A stretch of 64,000 bases of DNA, from contig NZ_JAJCVI010000005.1 in assembly GCF_020567525.1 (NCBI RefSeq), positions 310,001 to 374,000 on the forward strand. Direction: 5' to 3'. Shown piece by piece: positions 51,905 to 59,941 of the stretch. The notes beneath the pieces are model-generated. The model saw only the letters and a list, made by a program, of their open reading frames with translations, was not told the DNA's origin and did no database searches. Both the position numbers and the translations under genes were made by a program. The stretch's first letter is position 1, and each line of letters starts with the position of its first letter. The DNA comes from Halorubellus salinus. Lineage in GTDB: Archaea > Halobacteriota > Halobacteria > Halobacteriales > Natrialbaceae.

Positions 51905-53482
51905 TTAGCTGAACTTCCGGATGGTGACGTCGAGCGTGTCGAGGTCGACGATGGGCGCGTACCCCGAGTCGGGGTCGATGTTCACGGACTTCTGGAAGTC
52001 CGTCTGTTCCTGCCAGCACCCGGAGTTGATGGCGAGGACGTTGTGGTACTTCCCGTACCCGAGCTTGTGGACGTGGCCCGTGTGGAAGACGTCGGGGACG
52101 TCGTCGATGACGAGGTAGTCCTGCTCCTCGGGCGCCAGTCGCGTGTGCCCGCCGTACTGGGGGGCGACGTGACGTTTCTTGAGCAGGTGGTACATCGCCT
52201 TGTGCGGTTCGTCGTAGCTCGCCTTCTCCTCGGGGAACTCCGCGATGACCTCGTCGAGACTCACGCCGTGGTACATCAGCACCGACACGCCCTCGACGGT
52301 CACCGTCGACGGGTTCCCGACGATGCGCGCGTCGTGCGCCGACATGATGTCGCGGAGCTCCTCGTCGAACCCGGGCTGTGGTTCCGCGAGCCGCACCGCG
52401 TCGTGGTTCCCCGGGATCATGATTATCTCCATGTCTCCCGGAACCTGCTTGAGGTACTCGCTGAACCGCTCGTACTGCTCGTAGAGGTCGATGACGTCCA
52501 GTTCCTCGTCCTGGTTCGGGTAGACGCCGACGCCCTCGACCATGTCGCCCGCGATGAGGAGGTACTCGACGTGCTCGGCCTGCTTCGTATGCAACCATTC
52601 GGTGAACTGCGTCCACGCCTCGGCCATGAACTCCTGGCTGCCGACGTGGACGTCGCTGACGAGCGCCGCCTGCACGTGTCGGTCCGCCGTACTGGGCTTG
52701 TACGTGCGGGGAACGTCCGGGAAGTAGAGTTCGTCGACGAACACGATACCGGCGTCGTCGCTGAGCGTCCCCTCGATCGCGATCACCTCGTCGAACAGCA
52801 GTTCGTCGACGCTGTCCGCGAGGTCGCGGTCCTTCGTGACGAGACACGGGAAGACACCGTTCGTGTCCTCGAGTTCCACGATCCAGTGGCCGTTCTTCGT
52901 CGACCGGACGTCGTTCACCATCCCGACGAGCCCGACGTCGCTCCCGCCGACCATGTCCTCGATGCTGTCCGTGGGGCGGTGGTTGACGCGCCCGCGGAGC
53001 TTGCTCCCGAGGCGGTCGTAGCGGTCGCGGAACACCTTCACGAAGTCGTCGTACGCGCCGGTCCCCGTCGAGTGTCCGGTGACGTCCCCGACTATCTCGA
53101 CGGACCGCAGCGCCTCGTCGACCGTCCGCTCGAACGAACCAGACCCCTTCGCTTCGACTGGAGACCGACCGGTGTTTCCGTCGTTCGAAGTCGCATCGAC
53201 CTCGTTCGCGGCGTTCGTTCCACTCGAAACAGAGGGGTCTGCTGGCGGGGTGTTCGCGTCGCTTCCACCACCGGGACGGCTGGTTCCACGGCCTCCGTCA
53301 AGGGCCGCCTCGACGTCCGCGCGCGTCACCTTGAACGCGTCCGCCGGGAGCTCGTCCACCACGCGCGCGATCGCCGCCGCAGAATCGTCCGCACTCGAAA
53401 GGAGGGTCACCGCTTCCCGCTCCGCGTTGTAGCCGCGGCTCGCGAGCTCGCGAACCACCCGCGCCGGCGCCTCCTGTGGCAC
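51905..53482 (-). CDS. polB: DNA polymerase II (PolD) small subunit DP1
   Basis: 525 residues from a GTG at 53482 (VPQEAPARVVRELASRGYNA), which matches family N-termini; the upstream ATG at 53572 adds 30 unlikely residues. An N-terminal helical region and a Ser/Gly/Asn-rich linker (about 70-125) precede an OB fold and the calcineurin-like 3'-5' exonuclease: SDVHVGSQEF, IAGDMVEGVG, PGNHDAVRLAEPQP, YHGVSLDEVI, FHTGHVHKLGYGK. DP1 is the proofreading partner of the DP2 catalytic subunit. Two ORB-like motifs fall inside the linker coding region. Its nearness to orc1 and oriC is also seen in other Euryarchaeota. Confidence 0.95.
   Translation of the reverse strand: MPQEAPARVVRELASRGYNAEREAVTLLSSADDSAAAIARVVDELPADAFKVTRADVEAALDGGRGTSRPGGGSDANTPPADPSVSSGTNAANEVDATSNDGNTGRSPVEAKGSGSFERTVDEALRSVEIVGDVTGHSTGTGAYDDFVKVFRDRYDRLGSKLRGRVNHRPTDSIEDMVGGSDVGLVGMVNDVRSTKNGHWIVELEDTNGVFPCLVTKDRDLADSVDELLFDEVIAIEGTLSDDAGIVFVDELYFPDVPRTYKPSTADRHVQAALVSDVHVGSQEFMAEAWTQFTEWLHTKQAEHVEYLLIAGDMVEGVGVYPNQDEELDVIDLYEQYERFSEYLKQVPGDMEIIMIPGNHDAVRLAEPQPGFDEELRDIMSAHDARIVGNPSTVTVEGVSVLMYHGVSLDEVIAEFPEEKASYDEPHKAMYHLLKKRHVAPQYGGHTRLAPEEQDYLVIDDVPDVFHTGHVHKLGYGKYHNVLAINSGCWQEQTDFQKSVNIDPDSGYAPIVDLDTLDVTIRKFS
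53143..53163 (-). promoter_or_regulatory. ORB-like box inside the DP1 gene, minus orientation
   Basis: Minus-strand form CTCCAGTCGAAGCGAAGGGG plus T, one to two changes from the other boxes in this window, encoding part of the variable linker. Confidence 0.4.
53217..53238 (+). promoter_or_regulatory. ORB-like box inside the DP1 gene, plus orientation
   Basis: GTTCCACTCGAAACAGAGGG followed by GT; an imperfect ORB facing away from the box at 53143-53163, with 53 bp between the two. Confidence 0.35.
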
Positions 53483-53615
53483 ACCACTCGAAAGCGGACG
53501 GGCAGCAAAAAGGATAGCGGAACCACCGACGCGCCACGAGCCCGCGAGACGCACGCCGCTCCCCGACGCCACGAGACAGAAGGTTCATTTCGAGGCCGCC
53601 GCAACCTCGACCAAG

Positions 53616-54875
53616 ATGAACGGGCACGACCCCGACGACAGGGGCGACGACGCCGACGGGACGGCCGACGACACAGCGGAGCGTCCCGACGGCTGGCCCG
53701 ACGACTGGACCACCGCCAGCGACGACCCGCAACCACCGCACGACGAGTCCACCAGCGACGACGCGCAACCACCGCACGATGAATCCGCTAGCGACGACGC
53801 GCAACCACCGCACGATGAATCCGCTAGCGACGACGCGCAACCACCGCACGATGAATCCGCTAGCGACGACGCGCCGACGGACGACGGCGCAGCTGACCGC
53901 GACGAGAACGCCGACCCGACGGTGGACGTGACCGCAGACGACCACGACACCACTGACGCCATCGACGCCGCCGACCCCATCGACGACGCCACCGCTGAGA
54001 CCACCGACGACGCCAGGGCACGTGGCGACGAACCCGTGCCGACCGGCGACCGCGAGTCGACGCTCGGCGAGCGCTCGACCCCGGAGAAACCGCCGGCGCA
54101 CGACGTCGACGACGCCCCGCCGACGATCGCCGACGACGGCCTCCTCACGTGGTTCCTGAACTCGCCGAACGGGAGCGTCGTGTTCGTCCGCGACGTCGTC
54201 TCGAGCATCGCTGCGGTCGCCGCCATCGGGCTCGTCCTCTTCGCCATCTCCGGCATCTGGCCGCCGCTCGTTGCCGTCGAATCCGGCAGCATGGAACCCC
54301 ACATGAGCAAAGGCGACCTCGTGTTCATCGTCGACGAACAACGATACGCGCCACAGAGCGCCGTCCAGGACACCGGCGTCTCCACGCACACGAGCGCGCA
54401 AGCAGCGAACGGCTACTCGAAGTTCGGGAACTACGGCGACGTCGTCGTCTACCGCCCGTACGGCGACCGCGGAGCCACGCCCATCATCCACCGTGCCCGC
54501 TTCTACGTCGAAGAAGGCGAGAACTGGGTGAAAGACGCCGACTCCGACCACCTGGGTAGCGTCGACACCTGCACCGAAGTCCCGCGGAACCAGTGCCCCG
54601 CTCCCTACGACGGCTTCATCACGAAAGGCGACGCGAACAGCAACTACGACCAGGTCCAATCGCAGAGCGACATCGTCAAGCCCGAATGGGTCCGCGGCAA
54701 GGCACAGGTCCGCGTTCCCCTCCTCGGGTGGATCCGCCTCCAGTTCGCGAAACTCACCGCCGTCACCGCCACCTCCGTCACGCCGACGGTCCCAGCGAAC
54801 GGGCCAGCGTTGTTCGCTCGCCTCGGCGCACTCGGTGCCGCAGCAGGCGCCGCCGTCGTCGCAACCCGAACCTGA
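53616..54875 (+). CDS. Signal peptidase I (archaeal Sec11 type) with long acidic N-terminus
   Basis: 419 residues. The first about 175 are acidic and repetitive, including four 12-residue units (SDDAQPPHDES-A). A membrane helix (SSIAAVAAIGLVLFAISGIW) then leads to the catalytic domain: Ser in VESGSMEPHMSKGDLVFIVD, His in IIHRARFYVEEG (archaeal His in place of bacterial Lys) and Asp in FITKGDANSNYDQ. A second helix ends the protein (FARLGALGAAAGAAVVA). It cleaves Sec signal peptides at the outer membrane face. Divergent from DP1. Confidence 0.9.
   Translation: MNGHDPDDRGDDADGTADDTAERPDGWPDDWTTASDDPQPPHDESTSDDAQPPHDESASDDAQPPHDESASDDAQPPHDESASDDAPTDDGAADRDENADPTVDVTADDHDTTDAIDAADPIDDATAETTDDARARGDEPVPTGDRESTLGERSTPEKPPAHDVDDAPPTIADDGLLTWFLNSPNGSVVFVRDVVSSIAAVAAIGLVLFAISGIWPPLVAVESGSMEPHMSKGDLVFIVDEQRYAPQSAVQDTGVSTHTSAQAANGYSKFGNYGDVVVYRPYGDRGATPIIHRARFYVEEGENWVKDADSDHLGSVDTCTEVPRNQCPAPYDGFITKGDANSNYDQVQSQSDIVKPEWVRGKAQVRVPLLGWIRLQFAKLTAVTATSVTPTVPANGPALFARLGALGAAAGAAVVATRT
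53718..53861. repeat. Four 36-bp tandem repeats in the signal peptidase N-terminus
   Basis: Units start at 53718, 53754, 53790 and 53826; the last three are practically identical while the first has several changes. A fifth copy starts but diverges at 53874. All are in frame (12 residues). Confidence 0.95.
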
Positions 54876-55270
54876 GTAAACCACGCGAGCCCCAACCTGA
54901 GCAAACCACGGAGTCCTAGCCCGGACGCTGAACGAACCTCTCAAACACCGATACTACCTCCATTCGAAACAGACGTAATTCGACGCCCATCGGTCGAAAC
55001 CCAACCCCCTTCGTTTCGACTAGAGACCCGAGTCGAACGCCGAGAACAGTTCCGAAAGACGCCCGTCCACGAGTCCGAGACCGCGCCGAGCCTCCAGCGG
55101 TCACGCACTCGAACGCGGGCTCGACCGACCGCACCGTCCAGTCCGAACCCTATCCGTCAGACCGAACCCTATCCGTCAGACCGAACCCTATCCGTCAGAC
55201 CGAACCCTATCCGTCAGACCGAACCCTATCCGTCAGACCGAACCCTATCCGTCAGACCGAACCCTATCCG
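54876..55270. other. Intergenic region, 395 bp, with repeats and an ORB-like box
   Basis: No gene seen. It contains a short duplication (CCTGAGYAAACCACG near 54870 and 54896), an ORB-like box at 55004-55025 and the seven-copy 19-bp array at 55143-55275. Confidence 0.7.
55004..55025 (-). promoter_or_regulatory. ORB-like box downstream of orc1
   Basis: Minus-strand form CTCTAGTCGAAACGAAGGGG plus GT; same orientation as most other boxes, with one extra G. Confidence 0.45.
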
Positions 55271-55275
55271 TCAGT
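55143..55275. repeat. Seven tandem 19-bp repeats abutting the orc1 stop codon
   Basis: The unit CCGAACCCTATCCGTCAGA occurs at a strict 19-bp period with the common core starting at 55147, 55166, 55185, 55204, 55223, 55242 and 55261. The last copy runs into the orc1 TGA (55271-55273). There is essentially no variation between copies. They may be iteron-like protein sites, a transcription-termination zone, or a recent slippage expansion. Confidence 0.97.
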
Positions 55276-56764
55276 TATCGAACCGCGCCTGCACGAACGG
55301 CTGGACGTCGTCGATGTCACCCAGTCGCGAATCCGATAGCAGGACCGCCTCCGTCTCGTCGATAGGCACCGACAACGAGATCTCCTTCGTCCGCCCGTAC
55401 CGTCCCTTCGAGACGACGACGGCGTTCACGATACCGAGCATGTCGAGCTCGCTGATGAGGTCCGTCACGCGCCGCTGTGTGAGGACGTCCGCATCGATCT
55501 CCTCGCAGAGCCGCTTGTAGATGTTGTACACCTCACCAGTGTTGATGTTGTGCACGCCGTTCTTCTCCAGGCTGATGATCGCGAACAGCACGAGCTTCGA
55601 CTGCGTCGGCAGCGTCCGCACCACCTCCACCACGCGATCGAGTTCGATCTTGTCCTGAGCCTTCCGGACGTGCGCCTCGTCCACGCTCTCCGCCTGATCG
55701 CGTTCCGCGAGCTCGCCCGCCGTCCGCAGGAGGTCGAGTGCACGCCGCGCGTCCCCGTGCTCTTGCGCAGCGAACGCCGCACACAACGGGATGACGTCGT
55801 CCGTGAGCGCCTCCGACTTGAACGCGACGTCCGCACGATGCTGGAGGATATCACGGAGCTGGTTCGCGTCGTACGGCGGGAACACGATCTCCTCCTCGCC
55901 GAGACTCGACTTCACCCGTGGGTCGAGGAAGTCCGTGAACTTCAGGTCGTTCGATATCCCGATGATGGACACCCGCGAGTTCTGGAGTTCGGAGTTCATC
56001 CGGGAGAGATTGTAGAGCGTGTCGTCACCGGACTTCTCGACGAGCTTGTCGATCTCGTCGAGCATGATGACGACCACGCGCTCGTGGTAATCCACCGCGT
56101 CGAAGAACACGCTGTACACGCGGTCGGTCGGCCACCCCGTCATCGGGACCTCCTCGAACTCCTCGCGGTCCGCTTCCAGTTGCGCGATACGCTCCTCGAC
56201 CGCGTCCGTGGAGTCGAACTCCGTCTCCGGAAGGACCTCGGACGGCCGCTGCTCTTCGACGTCCTCGAGGAGCGCTTCGAGTTCCTCGATGCGGCCGTCG
56301 ATGTACGCCTCGTTCTCGTCGATGAACTTGTTCGCGAGCTGTGCGAGCACCCGATACTGGGTGTCCGTGACCTCGCAGTTGATGTACTCGACCTCACAGG
56401 GAACGTCGTAGCGTTGACTCGTCGACTCGAGTTCCTGACTGACGAACTTCGCGCTCGCCGTCTTCCCCGTCCCGGTCTTCCCGTAGATGAGGATGTTCGA
56501 CGGCGTCTCCCCACGGAGTGCGGCGACCAGGATGGTCGCCATCTTGTTGATCTGTTCCTTCCGATGCGGGAGTTCGTGTGGCGTGTACGACGGGCGAAGG
56601 ACTTCCTTGTTCTCGAAGATGGGTTCGCCGCTCAGGAGGTCGTCGAACAGGCCCGTCGACTCCTCGTCGTCGCCCTCGTCGAGGACGACCTCGTCGAGGT
56701 CGACGTCGAAGTCGCGGTCCTCTCGTCGCGGCTCGGCCGTCGGATCTGTGTCGTCGTCGGACAT
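55271..56764 (-). CDS. orc1: Origin recognition protein Orc1/Cdc6
   Basis: 497 residues. Walker A in LIYGKTGTGKTASAKF, Walker B in VVVIMLDEIDKLVEKSG, sensor 1 IIGISNDLKFTDFLDPRVKS, lid/sensor 2 GDARRALDLLRTAGELAE, and a C-terminal winged helix (RVTDLISELDMLGIVNAVVV, KGRYGRTKEISL) that contacts ORB DNA. A coiled, acidic insertion (DGRIEELEALLEDVEEQRPS) between Walker A and B is typical of the haloarchaeal Orc1 that pairs with oriC1. It is transcribed away from the adjacent origin, with an ORB seven bases upstream of its start. Confidence 0.96.
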   Translation of the reverse strand: MSDDDTDPTAEPRREDRDFDVDLDEVVLDEGDDEESTGLFDDLLSGEPIFENKEVLRPSYTPHELPHRKEQINKMATILVAALRGETPSNILIYGKTGTGKTASAKFVSQELESTSQRYDVPCEVEYINCEVTDTQYRVLAQLANKFIDENEAYIDGRIEELEALLEDVEEQRPSEVLPETEFDSTDAVEERIAQLEADREEFEEVPMTGWPTDRVYSVFFDAVDYHERVVVIMLDEIDKLVEKSGDDTLYNLSRMNSELQNSRVSIIGISNDLKFTDFLDPRVKSSLGEEEIVFPPYDANQLRDILQHRADVAFKSEALTDDVIPLCAAFAAQEHGDARRALDLLRTAGELAERDQAESVDEAHVRKAQDKIELDRVVEVVRTLPTQSKLVLFAIISLEKNGVHNINTGEVYNIYKRLCEEIDADVLTQRRVTDLISELDMLGIVNAVVVSKGRYGRTKEISLSVPIDETEAVLLSDSRLGDIDDVQPFVQARFDN

Positions 56765-56770
56765 TTCTTT

Positions 56771-56791
56771 ACCCCTTCGTTTCTACTGGAG
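56771..56791 (-). promoter_or_regulatory. ORB immediately upstream of orc1
   Basis: Minus-strand form CTCCAGTAGAAACGAAGGGG plus T ends seven bases before the orc1 ATG, so Orc1 binding there could repress its own gene. Confidence 0.65.
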
Positions 56792-57280
56792 TTCCCGCCG
56801 CCAGAGGGGAGAGCGTGCCGGTAGAGAACCCCGAACGGACCGATTACGAGCGTGGGGCGTACGCGGAACGTCCAGTTGATGCACACGAACCAGATGAAGG
56901 GTAGGTACTTAATAGTTGCTCCTTGGGCGTCACGTTCCGGTGCTGCGCCGCGGCCCACACGACGAACGTCCGACCGTACAGCTGGACGACGAGTGCCCAC
57001 CAGGCTGCAGCGACCAGCACCTAGAAGACTCTCCCGTCAGTCGGTTCGAGCGAACTGCACCTCTATTCATGTAATCTAGTTCACTCGCTCGCGTCGCGTA
57101 CGCGCGACCCACGAGTGACCTCGGTACGCAACGGAACGGAACGACGAGGGGCCAGGCCGCGACCGTTTCACGTCGAACTCGGTAGAACGCGGGTCTACGC
57201 TACCGACCTTCCTCCGGACCCTGCCGCAGTCGGGCCATCAGGTTCTGGTCGCCGACGTGCGTCACGCTCGACGTTGCGGG

Positions 57281-57386
57281 GAATTCGTCGCGATTGCTGT
57301 CGCTGAATTCGTCGCGATTGCTGTCGGGAACCCGTCGCTACCGCTGTCGGTACAGCTGTCGCTGCCGCTGTCGGTGCTGCTGTCGG
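57281..57386. repeat. Direct repeats of the GAATTCGTCGCGATTGCTGT type
   Basis: A 22-bp unit occurs exactly at 57281-57302 and 57305-57326; a degraded series of CTGTCGGT-type units continues to 57386. Non-coding, within the origin region. Confidence 0.85.
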
Positions 57387-57965
57387 AACTCGAGATCGGT
57401 AGGTGATATGCTGGCTGGAGTTGAACCGGTGGGCGCGGGGAGGTCGTCGTGGACTCGAAGGGGAGGGACCCCCTCGCGAGACGGTGTGGGTGCATCACGG
57501 TGATGAGTGCCTGGACACGGACGTTCTCGTGCGTCCAGGCGCTCGCTTCGAGTGGAGAGCGGACCGCCGGACGCTCGGAGTCCCGGTCGAGTCCCCTGGG
57601 TTCGAGTCGAACGGTTGGACGGTGACTGGTCCAGAAGGACGACGCTCTGCAGATGGATGGCGGTCGTTCCGAACGTCGATGCACGAGCTGTCGAGATGGT
57701 GGACTGGCGAGATCGGTGGTGGAACGCAATCGACGAACGGATGCGAGTGAAACCGCGAGGTGAGTGAAGCGTTCGACTCGAATCAGTGGATGCTCGTAAA
57801 GCGGCGTCCCTCAACTGGACGAGGGACATTTCGAGTCGAATAGCGTCGAGAAGCGCTCGAACTCCCGTGTGAAGGCTGCCGTCGTCGGGACGCTGAGTGG
57901 GCGATCGATCTCTCGCGTGGTGGTTCCACGCGAAAGGAGGGTCGGTTTCTGGCGAGGGGTGGAGA

Positions 57966-57995
57966 CCCCCCCACCCCTTCGTTTCGGGTGGAACG
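57966..57995 (-). other. Core origin recognition box, left arm
   Basis: 30 bp, exact reverse complement of 58248-58277. Reading on the minus strand it is CGTTCCACCCGAAACGAAGG, then GGT and a seven-G run pointing toward orc1. The GAAACGAAGGGGT core and terminal G-string are hallmarks of haloarchaeal ORBs bound by Orc1. Confidence 0.9.
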
Positions 57996-58020
57996 CGTCG
58001 GAGGGTGGGTGGGGGGAGGG

Positions 58021-58155
58021 AGGCATCTAACAGGGGAAGGACTAAGTAACTACTACTACAACCATATCCGTAAACCAGAAATAACGCTGTACTTGTTTGT
58101 TTCTAGTCTAGTTGTCTAGACAGTTGTCCGATTAATCTAGATTTCACTAGAATTC
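58021..58155. other. DNA unwinding element of the origin
   Basis: About 135 bp that are strikingly A+T-rich for this genome, with short palindromes (TCTAGTCTAGTTGTCTAGAC, TTAATCTAGATT). Its position between the two inverted core boxes is where a duplex-unwinding element is expected. Confidence 0.85.
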
Positions 58156-58247
58156 CGTCCGACACGTCTCGGGCTTTCTCGTCCACTCCCCGTCGCGAGC
58201 CGGCCTCGAGCCTCTCGTCCCCCACGACCCACCCCACCACAACCCGA

Positions 58248-58277
58248 CGTTCCACCCGAAACGAAGGGGTGGGGGGG
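58248..58277 (+). other. Core origin recognition box, right arm
   Basis: 30 bp, perfect inverted copy of 57966-57995, with the G-run pointing toward oapA. The two boxes are separated by 252 bp. Confidence 0.9.
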
Positions 58278-58906
58278 CTGGGACTTCGCCTGAGTCTCTC
58301 TTGCACGCCGGTCCGTCCCCTGGTCGGTGGCACTCGATCGCGCGGCTCCGTTCGCAACGGCGGAACGAATCCGGCTGAAATCCACGACGACCCTCGACCT
58401 CTTCGACGTGCCGAGCGACTAACTGGCGTCTCGGTTCGTCCAGTGGCACTGACATGCTTCGACGGTCGATGATAATGTCGGAGAAGACGCTGTGAAGTAA
58501 ACGGGCCGTACTGGTGCACTTGAAGCGATGGTGTGTCTGGTAAGACTCGGTTTCGAGAGCCCGTTGACTGCCGATCAGTCCTCAAATGTGTTCCTACCGA
58601 CTCACCCCTAGTTCGACTCGAATCACCCGTCATTATTATCGTTAATCTAACACGTCTGACACAGGCTTAAGTGAATCCAGTGCGGTAGTACGTCCAGACG
58701 CACGCAAATCGTCGCGCAAGCACGCGCCGTCCTCCCCGACGACCGGGGAGATGCCGCGCGTTTCGACGGCGTCGACACGACCCCGATTCGGCTCCCACGA
58801 GGGTCTCCGACGCACCCCGTCGACGCGGGCTCGGCGCCCGTCGAACCGCAAGGCGAGAGCCGTGTGCCACACACATAACCGAACGCGGACGGGAGGATAG
58901 ACCAGG

Positions 58907-59548
58907 ATGGGACTGCTATCAGGACTCAAAGACAGCCTCCAACGGGTTACGGACAGCCTCTTCTCGGAGGACGAACAGAAACGTATCGGCATCTACGGAC
59001 CGCCGAACGCAGGCAAGACGACACTGGCGAACCGAATCGCTCGAGACTGGACCGGGGACGCGATCGGTCCGGAGAGCCACATCCCTCACGAGACGCGGCG
59101 GGCGCGTCGGAAGGAGAACGTGGAGATCGAGCGGAACGGGAAGTCCGTGAGTATCGACATCGTCGACACGCCGGGCGTGACGACGAAGGTGAACTACGAG
59201 GAGTTCCTCGACTACGAGATGGAGAAGGACGATGCCGTCCGACGCAGCCGCGAGGCCACGGAGGGCGTCGCGGAAGCGATGCACTGGTTGCGCGAGGACG
59301 TCGACGGCGTCATCTACGTGCTGGATTCGACCGAGGATCCGTTCACGCAAGTGAACACGATGCTCATCGGAATCATCGAGAGTCGGGACTTGCCCGTGCT
59401 CATCTTCGCGAACAAGATCGACCTGGACGATGCGAGCACGCAGCGGATACGGAACGCGTTCCCGCAGCACGAGACGGTGCCGCTGTCGGCATTGGAGGGT
59501 AACAACATGGACGAAGTGTACGACAAGATAGCGGAGTACTTCGGGTGA
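58907..59548 (+). CDS. oapA: Era-like GTP-binding protein OapA
   Basis: 213 residues. G1 GPPNAGKT at 31-38, G3 DTPG at 87-90, G4 FANKIDLDD, and a G5-like PLSALEG. An amphipathic N-terminus (MGLLSGLKDSLQRVTDSLFS) may touch membrane or DNA-bound partners. The origin-associated oapA-oapB-oapC cluster is conserved next to oriC1 in haloarchaea; the biochemical role is undefined. A TATA-like ACACATAACC lies about 27-36 bp upstream. The next gene starts six bases after its stop. Confidence 0.94.
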   Translation: MGLLSGLKDSLQRVTDSLFSEDEQKRIGIYGPPNAGKTTLANRIARDWTGDAIGPESHIPHETRRARRKENVEIERNGKSVSIDIVDTPGVTTKVNYEEFLDYEMEKDDAVRRSREATEGVAEAMHWLREDVDGVIYVLDSTEDPFTQVNTMLIGIIESRDLPVLIFANKIDLDDASTQRIRNAFPQHETVPLSALEGNNMDEVYDKIAEYFG

Positions 59549-59554
59549 TCGTGG

Positions 59555-59941
59555 ATGCCTGAAGCCAAAGCATCAGACAACGACGGCGTTCAGATCGACC
59601 TCATCAGTGCCGAGCGGATGGATGGCCTGGCGAGCATGGAGAAGATCCGGATGATCCTGGACGGCGTTCGTGATGGGAAGATCGTCATCCTCGAGGATGG
59701 GTTGTCGCCGGACGAGGAGTCGAAGCTCATCGAGGTGACGATGACGGAGATCAGTCCCGACGAGTTCAACGGGATCGAGATCGAGACGTATCCGCGGTCG
59801 TCGACGAGCGATTCGGGGATCCTCGGTCGCATCATGGGTCGGGAGGAGACGTCGAAGTTGACGGTCATCGGGCCGGCGAACCAGATCGAGACGTTGCACA
59901 AGGACGAGACGGTAATCAGTGCGCTGGTTTCACGGAAATAA
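59555..59941 (+). CDS. oapB: OapB/ArvB family protein (DUF2073)
   Basis: 128 residues (MPEAKASDNDGVQIDLISAE). DUF2073-type: MEKIRMILDGVRDGKIVILE, DGLSPDEESKLIEVTMTEIS and FNGIEIETYPRSST are the conserved blocks. No catalytic motif is evident. Located between oapA and oapC; its stop overlaps the oapC start (TAATG), so all three are co-translated. Confidence 0.92.
   Translation: MPEAKASDNDGVQIDLISAERMDGLASMEKIRMILDGVRDGKIVILEDGLSPDEESKLIEVTMTEISPDEFNGIEIETYPRSSTSDSGILGRIMGREETSKLTVIGPANQIETLHKDETVISALVSRK

Larger units (their letters stand above)
56765..58906. other. Chromosomal replication origin region (oriC1 type), 2.1 kb
   Basis: A long non-coding stretch between orc1 and oapA. It contains an orc1-proximal ORB (56771), an A+T pocket with a TATA-like CTATTAAGTA near 56905, a degenerate repeat block (57281-57386), a weak ORB-like string near 57924, and the core with paired boxes (57966-57995 and 58248-58277) and unwinding element (58021-58155). 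A second A+T pocket at 58630-58675 lies before oapA. The gene order orc1-oriC-oapABC is the conserved haloarchaeal oriC1 locus. Confidence 0.9.

Noticed and set aside
55143-55275. CRISPR array
   Set aside because: The 19-bp units are contiguous with no unique spacers and no cas genes are nearby.
57403-57750. Possible 115-codon plus-strand gene in the origin region
   Set aside because: Weak codon bias, no recognisable fold, and position inside the replication origin; most likely a chance frame.
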